Assembly: GCA_024213275.1 (NCBI GenBank) | Contig: JANAVG010000001.1 | Location: forward strand, 456,460-520,459 | DNA from: Rossellomorea sp. BNER | GTDB taxonomy: Bacteria; Bacillota; Bacilli; Bacillales; Bacillaceae_B | Direction of reading: 5' to 3' | DNA length: 64,000 nt | In this document: piece after piece, positions 41,071-50,551 of the stretch | How the letters are laid out: each line of letters starts with the position of its first letter | How positions within the stretch are numbered: the first letter of the stretch is position 1 | The notes under the pieces: generated by a model | What the model saw: the letters and a program-made list of their open reading frames with translations, nothing else | The model's database searches: none | Told to the model about the DNA's origin: nothing | Translations under genes and position numbers: made by a program

Positions 41071-43821
41071 TTATCTAGAATAGGAAATGGTACCAGACCC
41101 TCCTGCTTTTTTCATAAACTCATATTGAAGAAGTCTTACTTCAAATAGCGTTAATGGATCATAATATGCTTCAGGGTTCGATTTCATCTCAGCTAATGAT
41201 TCTTGACTTGTTTCGATTTCGGCCTGAACCTCGTTTACGGTTTCTGCTAAATTGCTGCGTGGTTCTTTGAAGAGAATGACTACATCTTGCTCTAAAGCTC
41301 TCTCGAACATCTCAAATTGTAAGAAAAACTTATTTGTAATCGATCGCGTTACATCCTCAAAACTCTCATTCTCTAAATATTTTTTATACTGATTAGAGAG
41401 AATTGATTTATTTTGTGGAAGAACACCTAATAGCTTTCCTGCACTCTTCAATAGAAATTGAGCAGGTTTTAATCTCATCATAATATTTTCTTTCTCAATT
41501 TGAGATCGGCCTGTCATACGCGAGATGTCTCTCTGCCAATCCTCTACAACTTTAAAATCGCATGGGAGACTAAGTCTATCCCCTTCGAACAAGTCGTTAA
41601 AAGTCGCACACATTTCATCTAAATAGGTTTGGGTCTCTGTAAGTTCACCATTCGTTGAAGTAACCCAATCCAATAGATGCTTATTCATTTTTGGAAGAAG
41701 ATCGATGCGAAGATAGTCTTGTATTTTCTCGTTCATTTTTTCATTAAGTTCAATGTGTACCTGTCTAAAATCACTTTCCTCACTAATTAAACTCGAGCAC
41801 TCACGCAAGCGATTTGGAACCTCTTCCACCATTTCTGCTTTCATTTGGGCCACTACTTCACGATATGATTTAGAAATGGCACGGGCTTTGTCTTTCTCTA
41901 AGTCTCCTAAACTATTCATGAAGCCTGAGAGGCGGTTTAGAATATCCTCATTTTTTTCAATTGAGTTCTTTAATCCTTTTTCCATAGCTACTCGTTTGTT
42001 TAATAGTTTTGTTAGCGTTTGACGGACGACATATAGAATTTGTGCAGAACGCTCTCCTTCTCCTTTACGGCCATTCACCCTATATTCTGATTGAATAAAG
42101 CTCGCCAAGTCATCCTGCTGGAGACTCACTGCTTTTACGGATGAATATGGGAAAACTTTAGCACCTGGATAAAGGATATCAATTTTTTCTTGAATATCTT
42201 TTAAAATTGCTTCCGCATCGTACTCATTATCAACTTCATCCATTTTATTAAGGAGAAAGTGAACTGGTAGATCGCTTACGTAGTCTCTCATTTCTGCTAG
42301 AATTTCAGCCTCATGATCTGGAAGCGATGTATTTGCATCAATTACATAAAATATTCCGTCTGCTAACGGGAAATATTCAAAGGTTTCTTTTAAACGTAAA
42401 CTACTTCCGCTCAATCCAGGAGTATCAATGAAACGGCAACCTAAATTGTTCAGAAGGTTTGAAGGAAGTTTCCATTCAATATACGCCCCGCTTGCCATTG
42501 CTTCATGTTGTTCTGAACGTTCGTTCCATGTTCTTTTTCCACCTTCCCAGATCTCATTCATTTCAATGTGATCATCATGTTGAAGGAATGAAAGGGTTGA
42601 AGTCGTACTCTCTAAAACATTCTCTTCTAAGATGGAATTAATAAACGACGATTTCCCACTTCCTACTGCGCCAGCAATGACTAAATGCTTTTGATTGGAA
42701 TGAGCAATTTGGTCAATTAACCATTTCAACTTATAGCCGACTTCAAGTTTATTGCTCTCCGCCCATCTTATTATTTGGTTAAAAAATTGAAGGGATTCCT
42801 CTAAGCTGACTTCCTTTCCCCTAACTTGAGTTAATAACTCTTCCGCTTCATATACAATTTCTGTATCTATTGTTGAAGGGAAAAGATCACTCCACGCTAA
42901 GACAGCAGCCGTTACTGGTAATGCTTTTGGAGCATTCGTTGTTTTAAACCAGTTGACCAACAGATCTGGCATCACATTTTGAAGATCTTTAACTAGGTAA
43001 GGACCTTCCATCAATTCGTAATACGTATTTTGGTATAGAGTAGAAATTTCTTGCCATGCATCATAAAGCTCTACTTCAATATTCAAGAAAATATTATTAA
43101 CTGTTCGGATCCATTCAAGATAATTTTCTCGATACTGATAACTATTCCAAAGCGAAGATGTAATCCCTTTAAAATGATTACGGTCGACACGGTAAGCCGA
43201 GATTAATAAGGAATAGAAGTATCCTGGTGCAAAATTACCCGTGTATTCACGATCAATATAGCTATTAAGTGTAGCGAACCATTGTAAAGACTCCGTACGA
43301 ATCGCTTCCTTAACGGCAAGTTCCACAGCCTTATCCCAATCTTCATGTTCTTCATAAAACGTTTTTGCCATAGAAGTAACATTTGGATAATCAGGATCGA
43401 TGCTAATCGCTTTTTCAATTTCTCCATAGGCAAGCTCTAGCTTATTTCTTTCAATATAGAGCGAGATTAATTGTAATGCGACCTCAACATTAAGAATTTT
43501 GTCATCTGCTTGAATCGAAGTGTACACATCTTCGGCAGAGGAAAGCAGTCCTAGCTCATAGTAAGCATCGGCTATATTTTTCTTAGCCCAAGGTTCCAAT
43601 TCATTATTAATATTTTCCCATTTGAAAATGGCTGTTTCATAATCTTTACAATGAAAATAGATCTCCCCTTGAGCAAAACGGATATGTGACAAATCATATA
43701 TCTCGTTCTTTTGTTCTTCAAAATAGGCATTTCCAAGTACATTGACAGGGTTTTCCTTTTCATTTCCCGTTAAAAAGGTCTCATAATACGTTTTTTCTAT
43801 CATCAATTTTTCTTGTGTCAT
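41071..43821 (-). CDS. TPR-dynamin family GTPase
   Basis: 916-aa protein. The N-terminal 330-350 residues are helical TPR-like repeats (ARFEQGEIYF-like, AYYELGLLSSAED, LELAYGEIEKAISIDP). A dynamin GTPase domain follows: G1 GAVGSGKSSF (about 382), G3 DTPGLSG (about 463), G4 LNKMDE (about 523). The C-terminal 300 residues are long helices with coiled-coil character (SIEKNEDILNRL) without a clear second GTPase or a transmembrane segment. It differs from Bacillus DynA, which is a tandem GTPase without TPRs. Membrane remodelling or defence against membrane damage is possible but unproven. It is monocistronic with a strong terminator. Confidence 0.82.
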   Translation of the reverse strand: MTQEKLMIEKTYYETFLTGNEKENPVNVLGNAYFEEQKNEIYDLSHIRFAQGEIYFHCKDYETAIFKWENINNELEPWAKKNIADAYYELGLLSSAEDVYTSIQADDKILNVEVALQLISLYIERNKLELAYGEIEKAISIDPDYPNVTSMAKTFYEEHEDWDKAVELAVKEAIRTESLQWFATLNSYIDREYTGNFAPGYFYSLLISAYRVDRNHFKGITSSLWNSYQYRENYLEWIRTVNNIFLNIEVELYDAWQEISTLYQNTYYELMEGPYLVKDLQNVMPDLLVNWFKTTNAPKALPVTAAVLAWSDLFPSTIDTEIVYEAEELLTQVRGKEVSLEESLQFFNQIIRWAESNKLEVGYKLKWLIDQIAHSNQKHLVIAGAVGSGKSSFINSILEENVLESTTSTLSFLQHDDHIEMNEIWEGGKRTWNERSEQHEAMASGAYIEWKLPSNLLNNLGCRFIDTPGLSGSSLRLKETFEYFPLADGIFYVIDANTSLPDHEAEILAEMRDYVSDLPVHFLLNKMDEVDNEYDAEAILKDIQEKIDILYPGAKVFPYSSVKAVSLQQDDLASFIQSEYRVNGRKGEGERSAQILYVVRQTLTKLLNKRVAMEKGLKNSIEKNEDILNRLSGFMNSLGDLEKDKARAISKSYREVVAQMKAEMVEEVPNRLRECSSLISEESDFRQVHIELNEKMNEKIQDYLRIDLLPKMNKHLLDWVTSTNGELTETQTYLDEMCATFNDLFEGDRLSLPCDFKVVEDWQRDISRMTGRSQIEKENIMMRLKPAQFLLKSAGKLLGVLPQNKSILSNQYKKYLENESFEDVTRSITNKFFLQFEMFERALEQDVVILFKEPRSNLAETVNEVQAEIETSQESLAEMKSNPEAYYDPLTLFEVRLLQYEFMKKAGGSGTISYSR

Positions 43822-43995
43822 AATTGCCTCCGTTATATGTATAGGATTCGATTACTTTCCTAAAGAATCTACACTTCTCGCCTCTTCGTAATATTCTAAC
43901 AGAAAAAAGTGTCAGTAAAATTTCATTTAGTTTTCATTTTAGAATTGCCTCGTTTTAACCATGACTGAAACCATATCATTTAGAAAATTATAGAA

Positions 43996-44043
43996 AGGAC
44001 CAGCTAAAATGAGGGGTCAATATACTCTCATCCCGCTAGTCCT
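43996..44043 (-). terminator. terminator of the MFS gene
   Basis: Minus strand: AGGACTAGC / GCTGGTCCT outer stem with an inner GATGAG / CTCATT stem, then TTCTATAATTTTC. It is 10 bp past the stop. Confidence 0.85.
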
Positions 44044-44052
44044 TTATACTTA

Positions 44053-45249
44053 TTATGAGGTTGTTTGATGCCTTAAAACTTTTCTTCTTTTTCCTTCGAC
44101 GACTGTTACTCCCATTGCTAATAGAAGAAATAGACTAGAAATTTGGAAAAGGGTTCCTGTTTCTACATACTGTGCAAGCACACCAAAAACAAGACCACTT
44201 AAGCCAATTCCAAGATCGATTGATGAGAAAAACATCCCATTTGCTACTCCACGCCGATGGTCCGGTGTTTGAGAAAGTGTCCAAGACTGCAAGGTTGGAA
44301 TCAATGAGCCGAATCCAATTCCAAATAGAACCCCAGATATGGCGATGAGCAAACTGGAGTGGGCAAATGAAAGCACCCACATTCCGATAAATGTGATGAA
44401 GGTACAAAACAAGACCAGACCTTTTGGCCCTCTTTGATCAAACCATTTCCCTGAAATAGGTCTTGATAAAGAGGCCATAATCGCATTAAACAAATAGAAT
44501 AGAAAAATCTGATCAATCCCGCGTTCTTCTCCAAAAATAACAATAAACGTCACAATCGACCCGTATCCAAAAGTAACCATGATCGTGATGAATGCCGGGA
44601 ACCAACTTGATTTTTCCACTAATGATCCTAGGTAAGAGAATTTAAGTTCTTCTCTCTTCGTATTCTTCACCACTTCTGGCGTCTGGTAATGTACGATCCC
44701 CAGTAAGAAAATGGCGATTACACCTAAAATACCGGAAATATAAATTAAATTTGTAAATGTAGTGATTTGAAATAAATAGATTCCTAGACTAGGTGCCACA
44801 ATCATTCCGAGAGTAACCGAAAGTCCATAGTAACCCATTCCTTCACCAAGACGAGACTTCGGCACAACATCCACAGCTGCCGTCCCATTCACTGTTGTTG
44901 ACCATCCCCATGCAAGGCCATGGACAAAACGGAATAATAGGAAAATCACAACAATTTGCGAAAGCGGATAAATCACCGTAATGGCGAGAAGTGCAATGGC
45001 CCCAATTAATACGAGTGGCTTCCGCGTTCGATATTCAAGCATGTAACCGATAAACGGGCGGCTTAATACTGCACCGACTGAAAACAACGTCGTAACCAAA
45101 CCAATCTCTAACCCAGATGCCCCAATGGACTTAATGTACGGCGGCAAAGTCGGAATTAACATCTGAAACGACATGAACACAAATAAATTCCCTACCATCA
45201 GCATAATAAAAGACTTCGTCCATAAAGGCTGCTTTACAGTCTGATTCAA
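44053..45249 (-). CDS. MFS transporter
   Basis: 398-aa, 12-transmembrane major facilitator. Motif A is in the loop after TM2 (GYMLEYRTRKPLVLIG, about 71) and a second similar loop follows TM8 (GKWFDQRGPKGLVL). It starts MNQTVKQPLWTKSFIMLMVGNLF, a form of drug/sugar efflux-type MFS proteins of Bacillus. Start TTG at 45249 with GGAG upstream. It is monocistronic. The substrate is not known. Confidence 0.87.
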   Translation of the reverse strand: MNQTVKQPLWTKSFIMLMVGNLFVFMSFQMLIPTLPPYIKSIGASGLEIGLVTTLFSVGAVLSRPFIGYMLEYRTRKPLVLIGAIALLAITVIYPLSQIVVIFLLFRFVHGLAWGWSTTVNGTAAVDVVPKSRLGEGMGYYGLSVTLGMIVAPSLGIYLFQITTFTNLIYISGILGVIAIFLLGIVHYQTPEVVKNTKREELKFSYLGSLVEKSSWFPAFITIMVTFGYGSIVTFIVIFGEERGIDQIFLFYLFNAIMASLSRPISGKWFDQRGPKGLVLFCTFITFIGMWVLSFAHSSLLIAISGVLFGIGFGSLIPTLQSWTLSQTPDHRRGVANGMFFSSIDLGIGLSGLVFGVLAQYVETGTLFQISSLFLLLAMGVTVVEGKRRKVLRHQTTS

Positions 45250-45621
45250 CGGAATTCACTCCTTTACTTATAATTTATAAACATTTCTCGGTTCGCAAAA
45301 AACAAAGAGTAATAGTTAATGTCAAAGTATTTCGAATCACTAAATATTATCACATCACTCACAAAAAGGAAATAAAAAAGTCATGACTTTATTTGTCAAA
45401 ATGGACCAATTAAATTTATACAAAGATGTCGGGATTTACGGTCCCGATTGTTCAAGAACTTGGGAATTGAGTTACGTTTATACTATAATGAACACAAGGG
45501 AGAAAATTCTGAAAACACTTAAGAAGAAACTTGTTTTTTCGGCTTGGGTACGGGTGAATAGCTTGTGACCGATTTAGGAAATTTATGCGCCCGGCCACCC
45601 TTTTAAAACCTAACTAACACT
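45250..45621. other. intergenic stretch, no gene supported
   Basis: About 370 bp divergent region between the MFS gene and pxpB. A 61-codon open frame at 45383-45568 has no ribosome site and no family resemblance, so it is not called. Confidence 0.5.
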
Positions 45622-45694
45622 TTTATGAGGGGAAATCTACCTTTTATGAGCAAACACAAGGACTTTATGCTTCGACCAACGAAGCTTCTATGAC
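45622..45694 (+). repeat. 21-bp phased array of the word TTTTATGAG
   Basis: TTTATG starts at 45622, 45643 and 45664 (two 21-bp steps), with a degenerate fourth word (TTCTATGACC) about 22 bp on. Spacers are unrelated. It lies about 60 bp upstream of the pxpB start, so it could overlap its promoter region. Confidence 0.6.
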
Positions 45695-45749
45695 CAAACA
45701 AAGGAATATTATAAAGCTATATCACTAGCAAAATTCAGGAGGTGTACTC

Positions 45750-46460
45750 ATGAACTATCAGCTTCACCCATTAGGGGATCAGGCAATCATTATAGATTTT
45801 GGAAATGATATAAATGAAGAGACCCAGCAATCCGTTAAGACGGTGGTGACCTTGTTAGAAGATCATCCTCCAGAATGGATGATTGAGTATATCCCCGCCT
45901 TTACAACGGTTGCTCTATTTTATAACCCAATGAAAGTTCCATTACATAACAACAGTACAATTCCTTATTCAATCATCTGTGAGGAGATAAAAAAATTTTT
46001 ATCAAACATTACTTCTTTAAAACAAATCGAATCTAGAATAGTAGAGATTCCTGTTTGCTATGGTGGGGAGTTTGGTCCAGATCTCGAAGAAGTGGCTAGA
46101 CATAACGGGTTATCCACAGAAGATGTCATCACCATCCATGCTAATGGTGATTATTTAGTCTATATGATTGGATTCGCCCCTGGATTTCCTTATATCGGCG
46201 GGATGAATGAGCGAATTGCAACACCAAGGAAAGCAACACCTCGATTTAAAACCCCAGAAGGATCAGTCGGTATTGCCGGCAAACAAACTGGGGTTTATCC
46301 CATTGAAACACCTGGTGGATGGCAGCTTATTGGAAAAACACCATTAAAGTTATTTCGTCCTCATGAGGTGCAACCTAGTCTGTTATTGGCAGGAGATAAA
46401 ATCAGGTTCAAACCGATTTCACTCGACGAATATAGAGAATTGGAGGCTAAACAATGTTAA
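45750..46460 (+). CDS. pxpB: 5-oxoprolinase subunit PxpB (KipI-like)
   Basis: 236-aa allophanate-hydrolase subunit 1-like protein. With PxpC and PxpA it hydrolyses 5-oxoproline to glutamate using ATP. Signatures are GDQAIIIDFGNDINE at the N-terminus, VCYGGEFGPDLEEVARHNGL (about 107-126), MIGFAPGFPYIGGM (about 140-153) and RFKTPEGSVGIAGKQTGVYP (about 166-185). CAGGAGGTG precedes ATG. It overlaps pxpC by 7 bp. KipI of Bacillus was first studied as a histidine-kinase inhibitor; the full pxpBCA set favours oxoprolinase. Confidence 0.92.
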   Translation: MNYQLHPLGDQAIIIDFGNDINEETQQSVKTVVTLLEDHPPEWMIEYIPAFTTVALFYNPMKVPLHNNSTIPYSIICEEIKKFLSNITSLKQIESRIVEIPVCYGGEFGPDLEEVARHNGLSTEDVITIHANGDYLVYMIGFAPGFPYIGGMNERIATPRKATPRFKTPEGSVGIAGKQTGVYPIETPGGWQLIGKTPLKLFRPHEVQPSLLLAGDKIRFKPISLDEYRELEAKQC

Positions 46461-47455
46461 AAATTAAAAAACCAGGCCTCCTTTCAAGTATACAGGATTT
46501 AGGAAGATACGGCTTTCAGAAGCATGGTGTTATCGCAAGTGGCGTTATGGATCCGTTGGCGCATCGCATCTCTAATCTACTCGTAGGAAACGATGAAAAT
46601 GAACCAACCATTGAAATCACCCTCCTCGGACCTGTGATGGAATTTACTGAAACGACACTGATTTCAATCTGCGGAGCAAATATGAATGCGACGATTGATG
46701 GACAACCAGCCCCACTTTGGCGTACTATCCTTATAAAAAAAGGCAGCGAACTTCGTATCGGTCAAAGCAGGCAAGGATGCAGGGCCTATATAGCGATTGC
46801 AGGCGGTATTAACGTCCCCTCTATTATGAATAGTAAATCGACCTATCTCCGAGCAGCAATTGGTGGCTACCAAGGACGTGCCCTCAAAGCGGAAGACGAG
46901 CTACAACCAGGAAAAATCGGATCCATTTCAAAAAAAATCATTCAAGCTCTTACTCCACTTTTAGATAATACCCCATTTACCGAAATGGAATGGACCGTAG
47001 CTTCTGAATTGATTTCGATCCATCATAAGAAACCGTTCATTAGGGTAACAGCTGGGAGACAATACGACTTATTTTCAAAGGATAGCTTACACAACTTTTT
47101 CAATAAGTCTTTCAACATATCATCCCAGTCTGATCGGATGGGTTATCGCTTAGAAGGACCGAAACTCGAACTACAGAATGAAGAGGAAATGATTTCAGAA
47201 GCGGTGAGTTTTGGGACCATTCAAGTCCCCTCAAATGGGAATCCGATTATACTTTTAGCTGACAGGCAAACGACAGGCGGCTACCCGAAAATTGCGCAGA
47301 TTGTGACCGTCGATTTACCATATGTCGCACAACTAAAGCCAGGTGACAGGATTGCTTTTAAAGAAATTACGGTTAAAGAATCACAGAAGCTTTATCTTGA
47401 ACAAGAATGGAATTTACAGCAGCTTAAACAAGGAATTGCTCTAAAACTACGTTAG
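46454..47455 (+). CDS. pxpC: 5-oxoprolinase subunit PxpC (KipA-like)
   Basis: 333-aa allophanate-hydrolase subunit 2-like protein. It has [22 protein letters not shown] and [19 protein letters not shown] (about 6-47), [10 protein letters not shown] (about 113), [14 protein letters not shown] (about 224) and [18 protein letters not shown] (about 272). It is coupled to pxpB by a 7-bp overlap and lies 11 bp before pxpA. Confidence 0.93.
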   Translation: MLKIKKPGLLSSIQDLGRYGFQKHGVIASGVMDPLAHRISNLLVGNDENEPTIEITLLGPVMEFTETTLISICGANMNATIDGQPAPLWRTILIKKGSELRIGQSRQGCRAYIAIAGGINVPSIMNSKSTYLRAAIGGYQGRALKAEDELQPGKIGSISKKIIQALTPLLDNTPFTEMEWTVASELISIHHKKPFIRVTAGRQYDLFSKDSLHNFFNKSFNISSQSDRMGYRLEGPKLELQNEEEMISEAVSFGTIQVPSNGNPIILLADRQTTGGYPKIAQIVTVDLPYVAQLKPGDRIAFKEITVKESQKLYLEQEWNLQQLKQGIALKLR

Positions 47456-47466
47456 GGGGTATCAAA

Positions 47467-48234
47467 TTGTACACAGTCGATTTAAATTGTGACATGGGAG
47501 AAAGCTTTGGAGCCTATAGGATGGGAAGTGACAAAGAAATTCTTAATTATGTAACATCTGCAAATATCGCCTGCGGGTTTCATGCTGGTGACCCTTCTAC
47601 AATGAGAAATACCGTTCAACTTGCATTAGAAAAAAACGTCGGAATCGGGGTTCATCCTGGACTGCAAGATTTAGTTGGTTTCGGTCGAAGAAACATGGAT
47701 ATTACGCCTCGGGAAGCACATGATTTAGTGACCTATCAAATCGGTGCCCTCTATGCCTTTGTAAAATCTGAAGGAGGAAAACTTCAGCATGTGAAGCCGC
47801 ATGGAGCACTTTTCAATATGGCAGCTAAAAATACGCGTCTATCTGAAGCCATCGCTGAAGCGGTTTACAAAGTCGATCCAGAACTGATTTTATATGGACT
47901 TTCCGGCAGCGAATTAGTAAAAGCGGGGAAAAAGATAGGACTGCGGTCTGCCCATGAAGTATTTTCGGACCGTACCTATCAACACGATGGGACATTAACC
48001 TCCCGCCGACTTCCCAATTCGCTCGTTAAGAATCATGCTTCCGCTGTAAACCAGGTCATCCGTATGGTCAAAGAAGGAAAAGTCACAAGTGTTCAAGAAA
48101 CAGATGTAAGCATTCAAGCTGACACCATTTGTATTCACGGCGATGGCGAAAGTGCCCTAGACTTTGCAAAATACATATCACAAGCACTAAAGGATGCGGA
48201 CATTTCCACCAAAAAAATTAGCTATTTTTTATAA
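47467..48234 (+). CDS. pxpA: 5-oxoprolinase subunit PxpA (LamB/YcsF family)
   Basis: 255-aa metal-linked TIM-barrel-like subunit. Clear family blocks are [18 protein letters not shown] (about 4-21), [16 protein letters not shown] (about 31-46), [15 protein letters not shown] (about 59), [11 protein letters not shown] (about 100) and [18 protein letters not shown] (about 160). The start is TTG with GGGGG upstream. The order B-C-A completes a minimal oxoprolinase operon; there is no transporter or regulator in it, unlike the longer kip/ycs cluster of B. subtilis. Confidence 0.95.
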   Translation: MYTVDLNCDMGESFGAYRMGSDKEILNYVTSANIACGFHAGDPSTMRNTVQLALEKNVGIGVHPGLQDLVGFGRRNMDITPREAHDLVTYQIGALYAFVKSEGGKLQHVKPHGALFNMAAKNTRLSEAIAEAVYKVDPELILYGLSGSELVKAGKKIGLRSAHEVFSDRTYQHDGTLTSRRLPNSLVKNHASAVNQVIRMVKEGKVTSVQETDVSIQADTICIHGDGESALDFAKYISQALKDADISTKKISYFL

Positions 48235-48391
48235 ACACATCAACTAGTCTGATTCCTTGAATCTTTATTTTTCTGAGAACACTATAAGCCTCAGGTCTTA
48301 CTTGAAAATAAATCCAGGGTTCATTGTTGAATAAAGTCCAATGTCATATGATGAGGATATCGAAAACAAATGACGAAAGAAGGTATTAGCT

Positions 48392-49255
48392 TTGAAGAAT
48401 TTATTTGTTCTATTATTACTCATCGTGGCATTCGCGTTAGTATTCGTGAATTATGGTGATAGACTTCCGTTCTTCGGCTCTGATGATCAAACCAAAGAGG
48501 TCGAAGTAACAAAAGATATTGAATCCATTGAAATTGATGTAGAAAGTATCAGCACAACCGTCATCCCTACTGATAACAATCGATTAGAGGCAGAGCTACA
48601 TGGGAAAGGAAATTTAAATATTTCTCAAAGTAATGACTCTATTGAATTAAAAGTAAATCGTAAATGGTTTGATTGGTTTTCCTTCTTTGATGATAAGAAC
48701 AAACTCACCATTTATCTTCCGGAAAATTACAATCGAGACATGGACATTAAAGTCGGTTCTGGAAATTTCGTCTTTGAAGGACAGTCAGAAGAAAAGCCGA
48801 TGACACTTTCGACTCTTTCATTAGAAATGAGCTCTGGGAATGTAGAACTGGAAAATTTTGTGACGAAAGAGTTTGATCATGAAGGCTCTTCAGGGAGAAT
48901 AAGTATCCACTCTCTCAAAACGGATAAAGGTTCATTTGATATTAGCTCAGGAAAGATAGATCTAAGTGACTATGAGGGTCCACTCGATGCCGATCTTTCT
49001 TCAGGCAGATTAAATGCCCAATTGAATGAGCTCAACGATGCCGTCAACATTAAGATAAGCTCTGGAAGCGTTGACCTTGATCTTCCGGACAATGCAGACT
49101 TTACCTTAAATGGGAAGGTTAGCAGCGGGGACATTTCTAGTGAATTCCCTCTAACAAATCATACTATAAACAAAAAAGATATCAGTGGAAAGCATGGAAA
49201 AGGAACACATCCGATTAACTTAAAAGTTTCTAGTGGAAATATTGATATTCATTAA
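48392..49255 (+). CDS. DUF4097-type membrane-anchored beta-repeat protein
   Basis: 287-aa protein with an N-terminal transmembrane segment (about 1-23, FVLLLLIVAFALVFVNYG) and an outside beta-solenoid-like region. SSG repeats recur every 15-25 residues (EMSSGNVELENF, DISSGKIDLSDYEG, DLSSGRLNAQ, KISSGSVDLDLPD, KVSSGDISSEF, KVSSGNIDIH). This is the DUF4097 pattern; such proteins are often beside membrane-stress genes. The start is TTG (48392) after AAGAAGG. It is monocistronic and closed by a terminator. The role is unknown. Confidence 0.83.
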   Translation: MKNLFVLLLLIVAFALVFVNYGDRLPFFGSDDQTKEVEVTKDIESIEIDVESISTTVIPTDNNRLEAELHGKGNLNISQSNDSIELKVNRKWFDWFSFFDDKNKLTIYLPENYNRDMDIKVGSGNFVFEGQSEEKPMTLSTLSLEMSSGNVELENFVTKEFDHEGSSGRISIHSLKTDKGSFDISSGKIDLSDYEGPLDADLSSGRLNAQLNELNDAVNIKISSGSVDLDLPDNADFTLNGKVSSGDISSEFPLTNHTINKKDISGKHGKGTHPINLKVSSGNIDIH

Positions 49256-49263
49256 CATGAACA

Positions 49264-49297
49264 AAAAGGTTGACCACCATGTTGGGGTCAACCTTTT
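49264..49297 (+). terminator. terminator of the DUF4097 gene (AAAGGTTGACC type)
   Basis: AAAAGGTTGACC (49264-49275) / GGTCAACCTTTT (49286-49297), a 12-bp perfect stem. It is the third copy of the shared terminator stem. Confidence 0.9.
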
Positions 49298-49320
49298 GAC
49301 TGTGAATTTTGTTGTATTTT

Positions 49321-49440
49321 GTCGAACGGTCAATATATTAGTGGTTTTGGACAAATAAAGTGGAGTGAAGGACAAATTATCTGAGATCACGGACAAATTA
49401 TAGTGATGTACGGACAAAAAACTTCATAACCCGAACAAAT
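49321..49440 (-). repeat. 21-bp phased TTTGTCC array plus ATATATTGACC box, copy 2
   Basis: Minus-strand orientation. GGACAAA (TTTGTCC reversed) starts at 49349, 49370, 49391 and 49412, exactly 21 bp apart, with a degenerate fifth word (GAACAAA) at 49433. The box GTCGAACGGTCAATATAT lies at 49321-49338, at the same relative distance as in copies 1 and 3. It lies between convergent genes. Confidence 0.88.
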
Positions 49441-49464
49441 TAAGTGATGTTGCCTCTCTTCACT

Positions 49465-50058
49465 TTAGTTCTTCCCCTTAACCATATAATCAGTAAGATG
49501 CGAAACCTGATTATACTCCTTCACATTCCACTTTTCTTCTTGAAAATGGATATTGCTGATGCAAGCATTGATTAATCTCGTCTTACCTGCACCAATTTCA
49601 CCATTTGAAATCGTTACTAGAATCGCGTTTATGACTCCCCCATGAGCAACAAGAAGAACTTTTTGATCCGGATACATTTGGTTGACTTTATGGACGCCTT
49701 CCATGACCCGTTCCTGAAATGACATCCAATTCTCTTCGTTTGGATACTCCTTGTTTGGAAAGATAGCTGTTCTTTCTTTCATGCTCATCCCTTCAGCATC
49801 CCCAAAATGTTTCTCAACGAAATCCTTCATTTCAACAATGGGAAGATTCAGATCTCGGTTAATAATTTCTGCTGTACGTTTTGCCCGTTTTAGGGGACTT
49901 GCGATGAGTACATCAAAATGACTATCCTTGAAAAATTCACGGCATTCCTCAGCCTGCTGGATCCCTCTTGAATTTAACGGAATATCGGTTCCTCCTTGTA
50001 GTTTCCCTAATGCGTTCCAATCCGTTTCCCCGTGCCTTACCAAACAAATCGTCGTCAT
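49465..50058 (-). CDS. histidine phosphatase family protein
   Basis: 197-aa phosphoglycerate-mutase-like phosphatase. The catalytic LVRHGETDWN (about 6-15), the second His in VLLVAHGGVINAIL (about 128), SPLKRAKRTAEI (about 54) and KHFGDAEGMSM are present. The protein may act as a broad phosphatase. It is last in an operon of three: P-loop kinase, Nudix, this gene, with 14-bp gaps. Confidence 0.9.
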   Translation of the reverse strand: MTTICLVRHGETDWNALGKLQGGTDIPLNSRGIQQAEECREFFKDSHFDVLIASPLKRAKRTAEIINRDLNLPIVEMKDFVEKHFGDAEGMSMKERTAIFPNKEYPNEENWMSFQERVMEGVHKVNQMYPDQKVLLVAHGGVINAILVTISNGEIGAGKTRLINACISNIHFQEEKWNVKEYNQVSHLTDYMVKGKN

Positions 50059-50072
50059 CGTTTATCCCCTTT

Positions 50073-50537
50073 CTATTCAAAGGTATAGTACTTCTCTAAA
50101 AATTCATCCATAATAGCTTTGTGGCTTTTTACCATATTCTCCGGTAGTTCGTTCGGAGAAAAAAACTCAAATGTAATCGACTCTGATGGATCTACTCTTA
50201 TTTCCCCATCAAATTTCTCTGTATAATAAGCAGTCGTAACGACATAGAATTCATCCCCATTTGCTGCTCTAATAAAGTGTTCAGGCCCTGAGTAAACATT
50301 GATTAACATTAAATCATCAATAATAAGCCCTGTTTCTTCGAATACTTCCCGTTTCGCTACATCTTCAGTAGATTCCGCCAACTCCATCAAGCCTCCCGGA
50401 ATTCCCCATGTACCCCGCGGGTGCTTTCGCTGTTGTAATAATATTTTCCCAGATGGATCCACTAGAACGGCTACGGCTCCTACAAATATCAATGGTCGAT
50501 GCCCTACTAGCTTCCTTATATCTTCTATATATCCCAA
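50073..50537 (-). CDS. Nudix hydrolase
   Basis: 154-aa Nudix hydrolase. The box is perfect: GGLMELAESTEDVAKREVFE and EETGL (about 47-70). N-terminal GAVAVLVDPSGKILLQQRKHPRGTW fits ADP-ribose or (d)NTP pyrophosphatases of the YtkD/YvcI class. The start is TTG (50537) after AAAGGA. It is the middle gene of the kinase-Nudix-phosphatase operon. Confidence 0.9.
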   Translation of the reverse strand: MGYIEDIRKLVGHRPLIFVGAVAVLVDPSGKILLQQRKHPRGTWGIPGGLMELAESTEDVAKREVFEETGLIIDDLMLINVYSGPEHFIRAANGDEFYVVTTAYYTEKFDGEIRVDPSESITFEFFSPNELPENMVKSHKAIMDEFLEKYYTFE

Positions 50538-50551
50538 ATGAACGTTCCTTT

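Noticed and set aside
45383..45568. 61-codon open frame between the MFS gene and pxpB
   Set aside because: No ribosome site, no recognisable family and composition like the surrounding A/T-rich DNA.
47467..48234. Annotating pxpA as lactam-utilisation LamB only
   Set aside because: The adjacent pxpB and pxpC with overlap make the oxoprolinase complex the better supported role.
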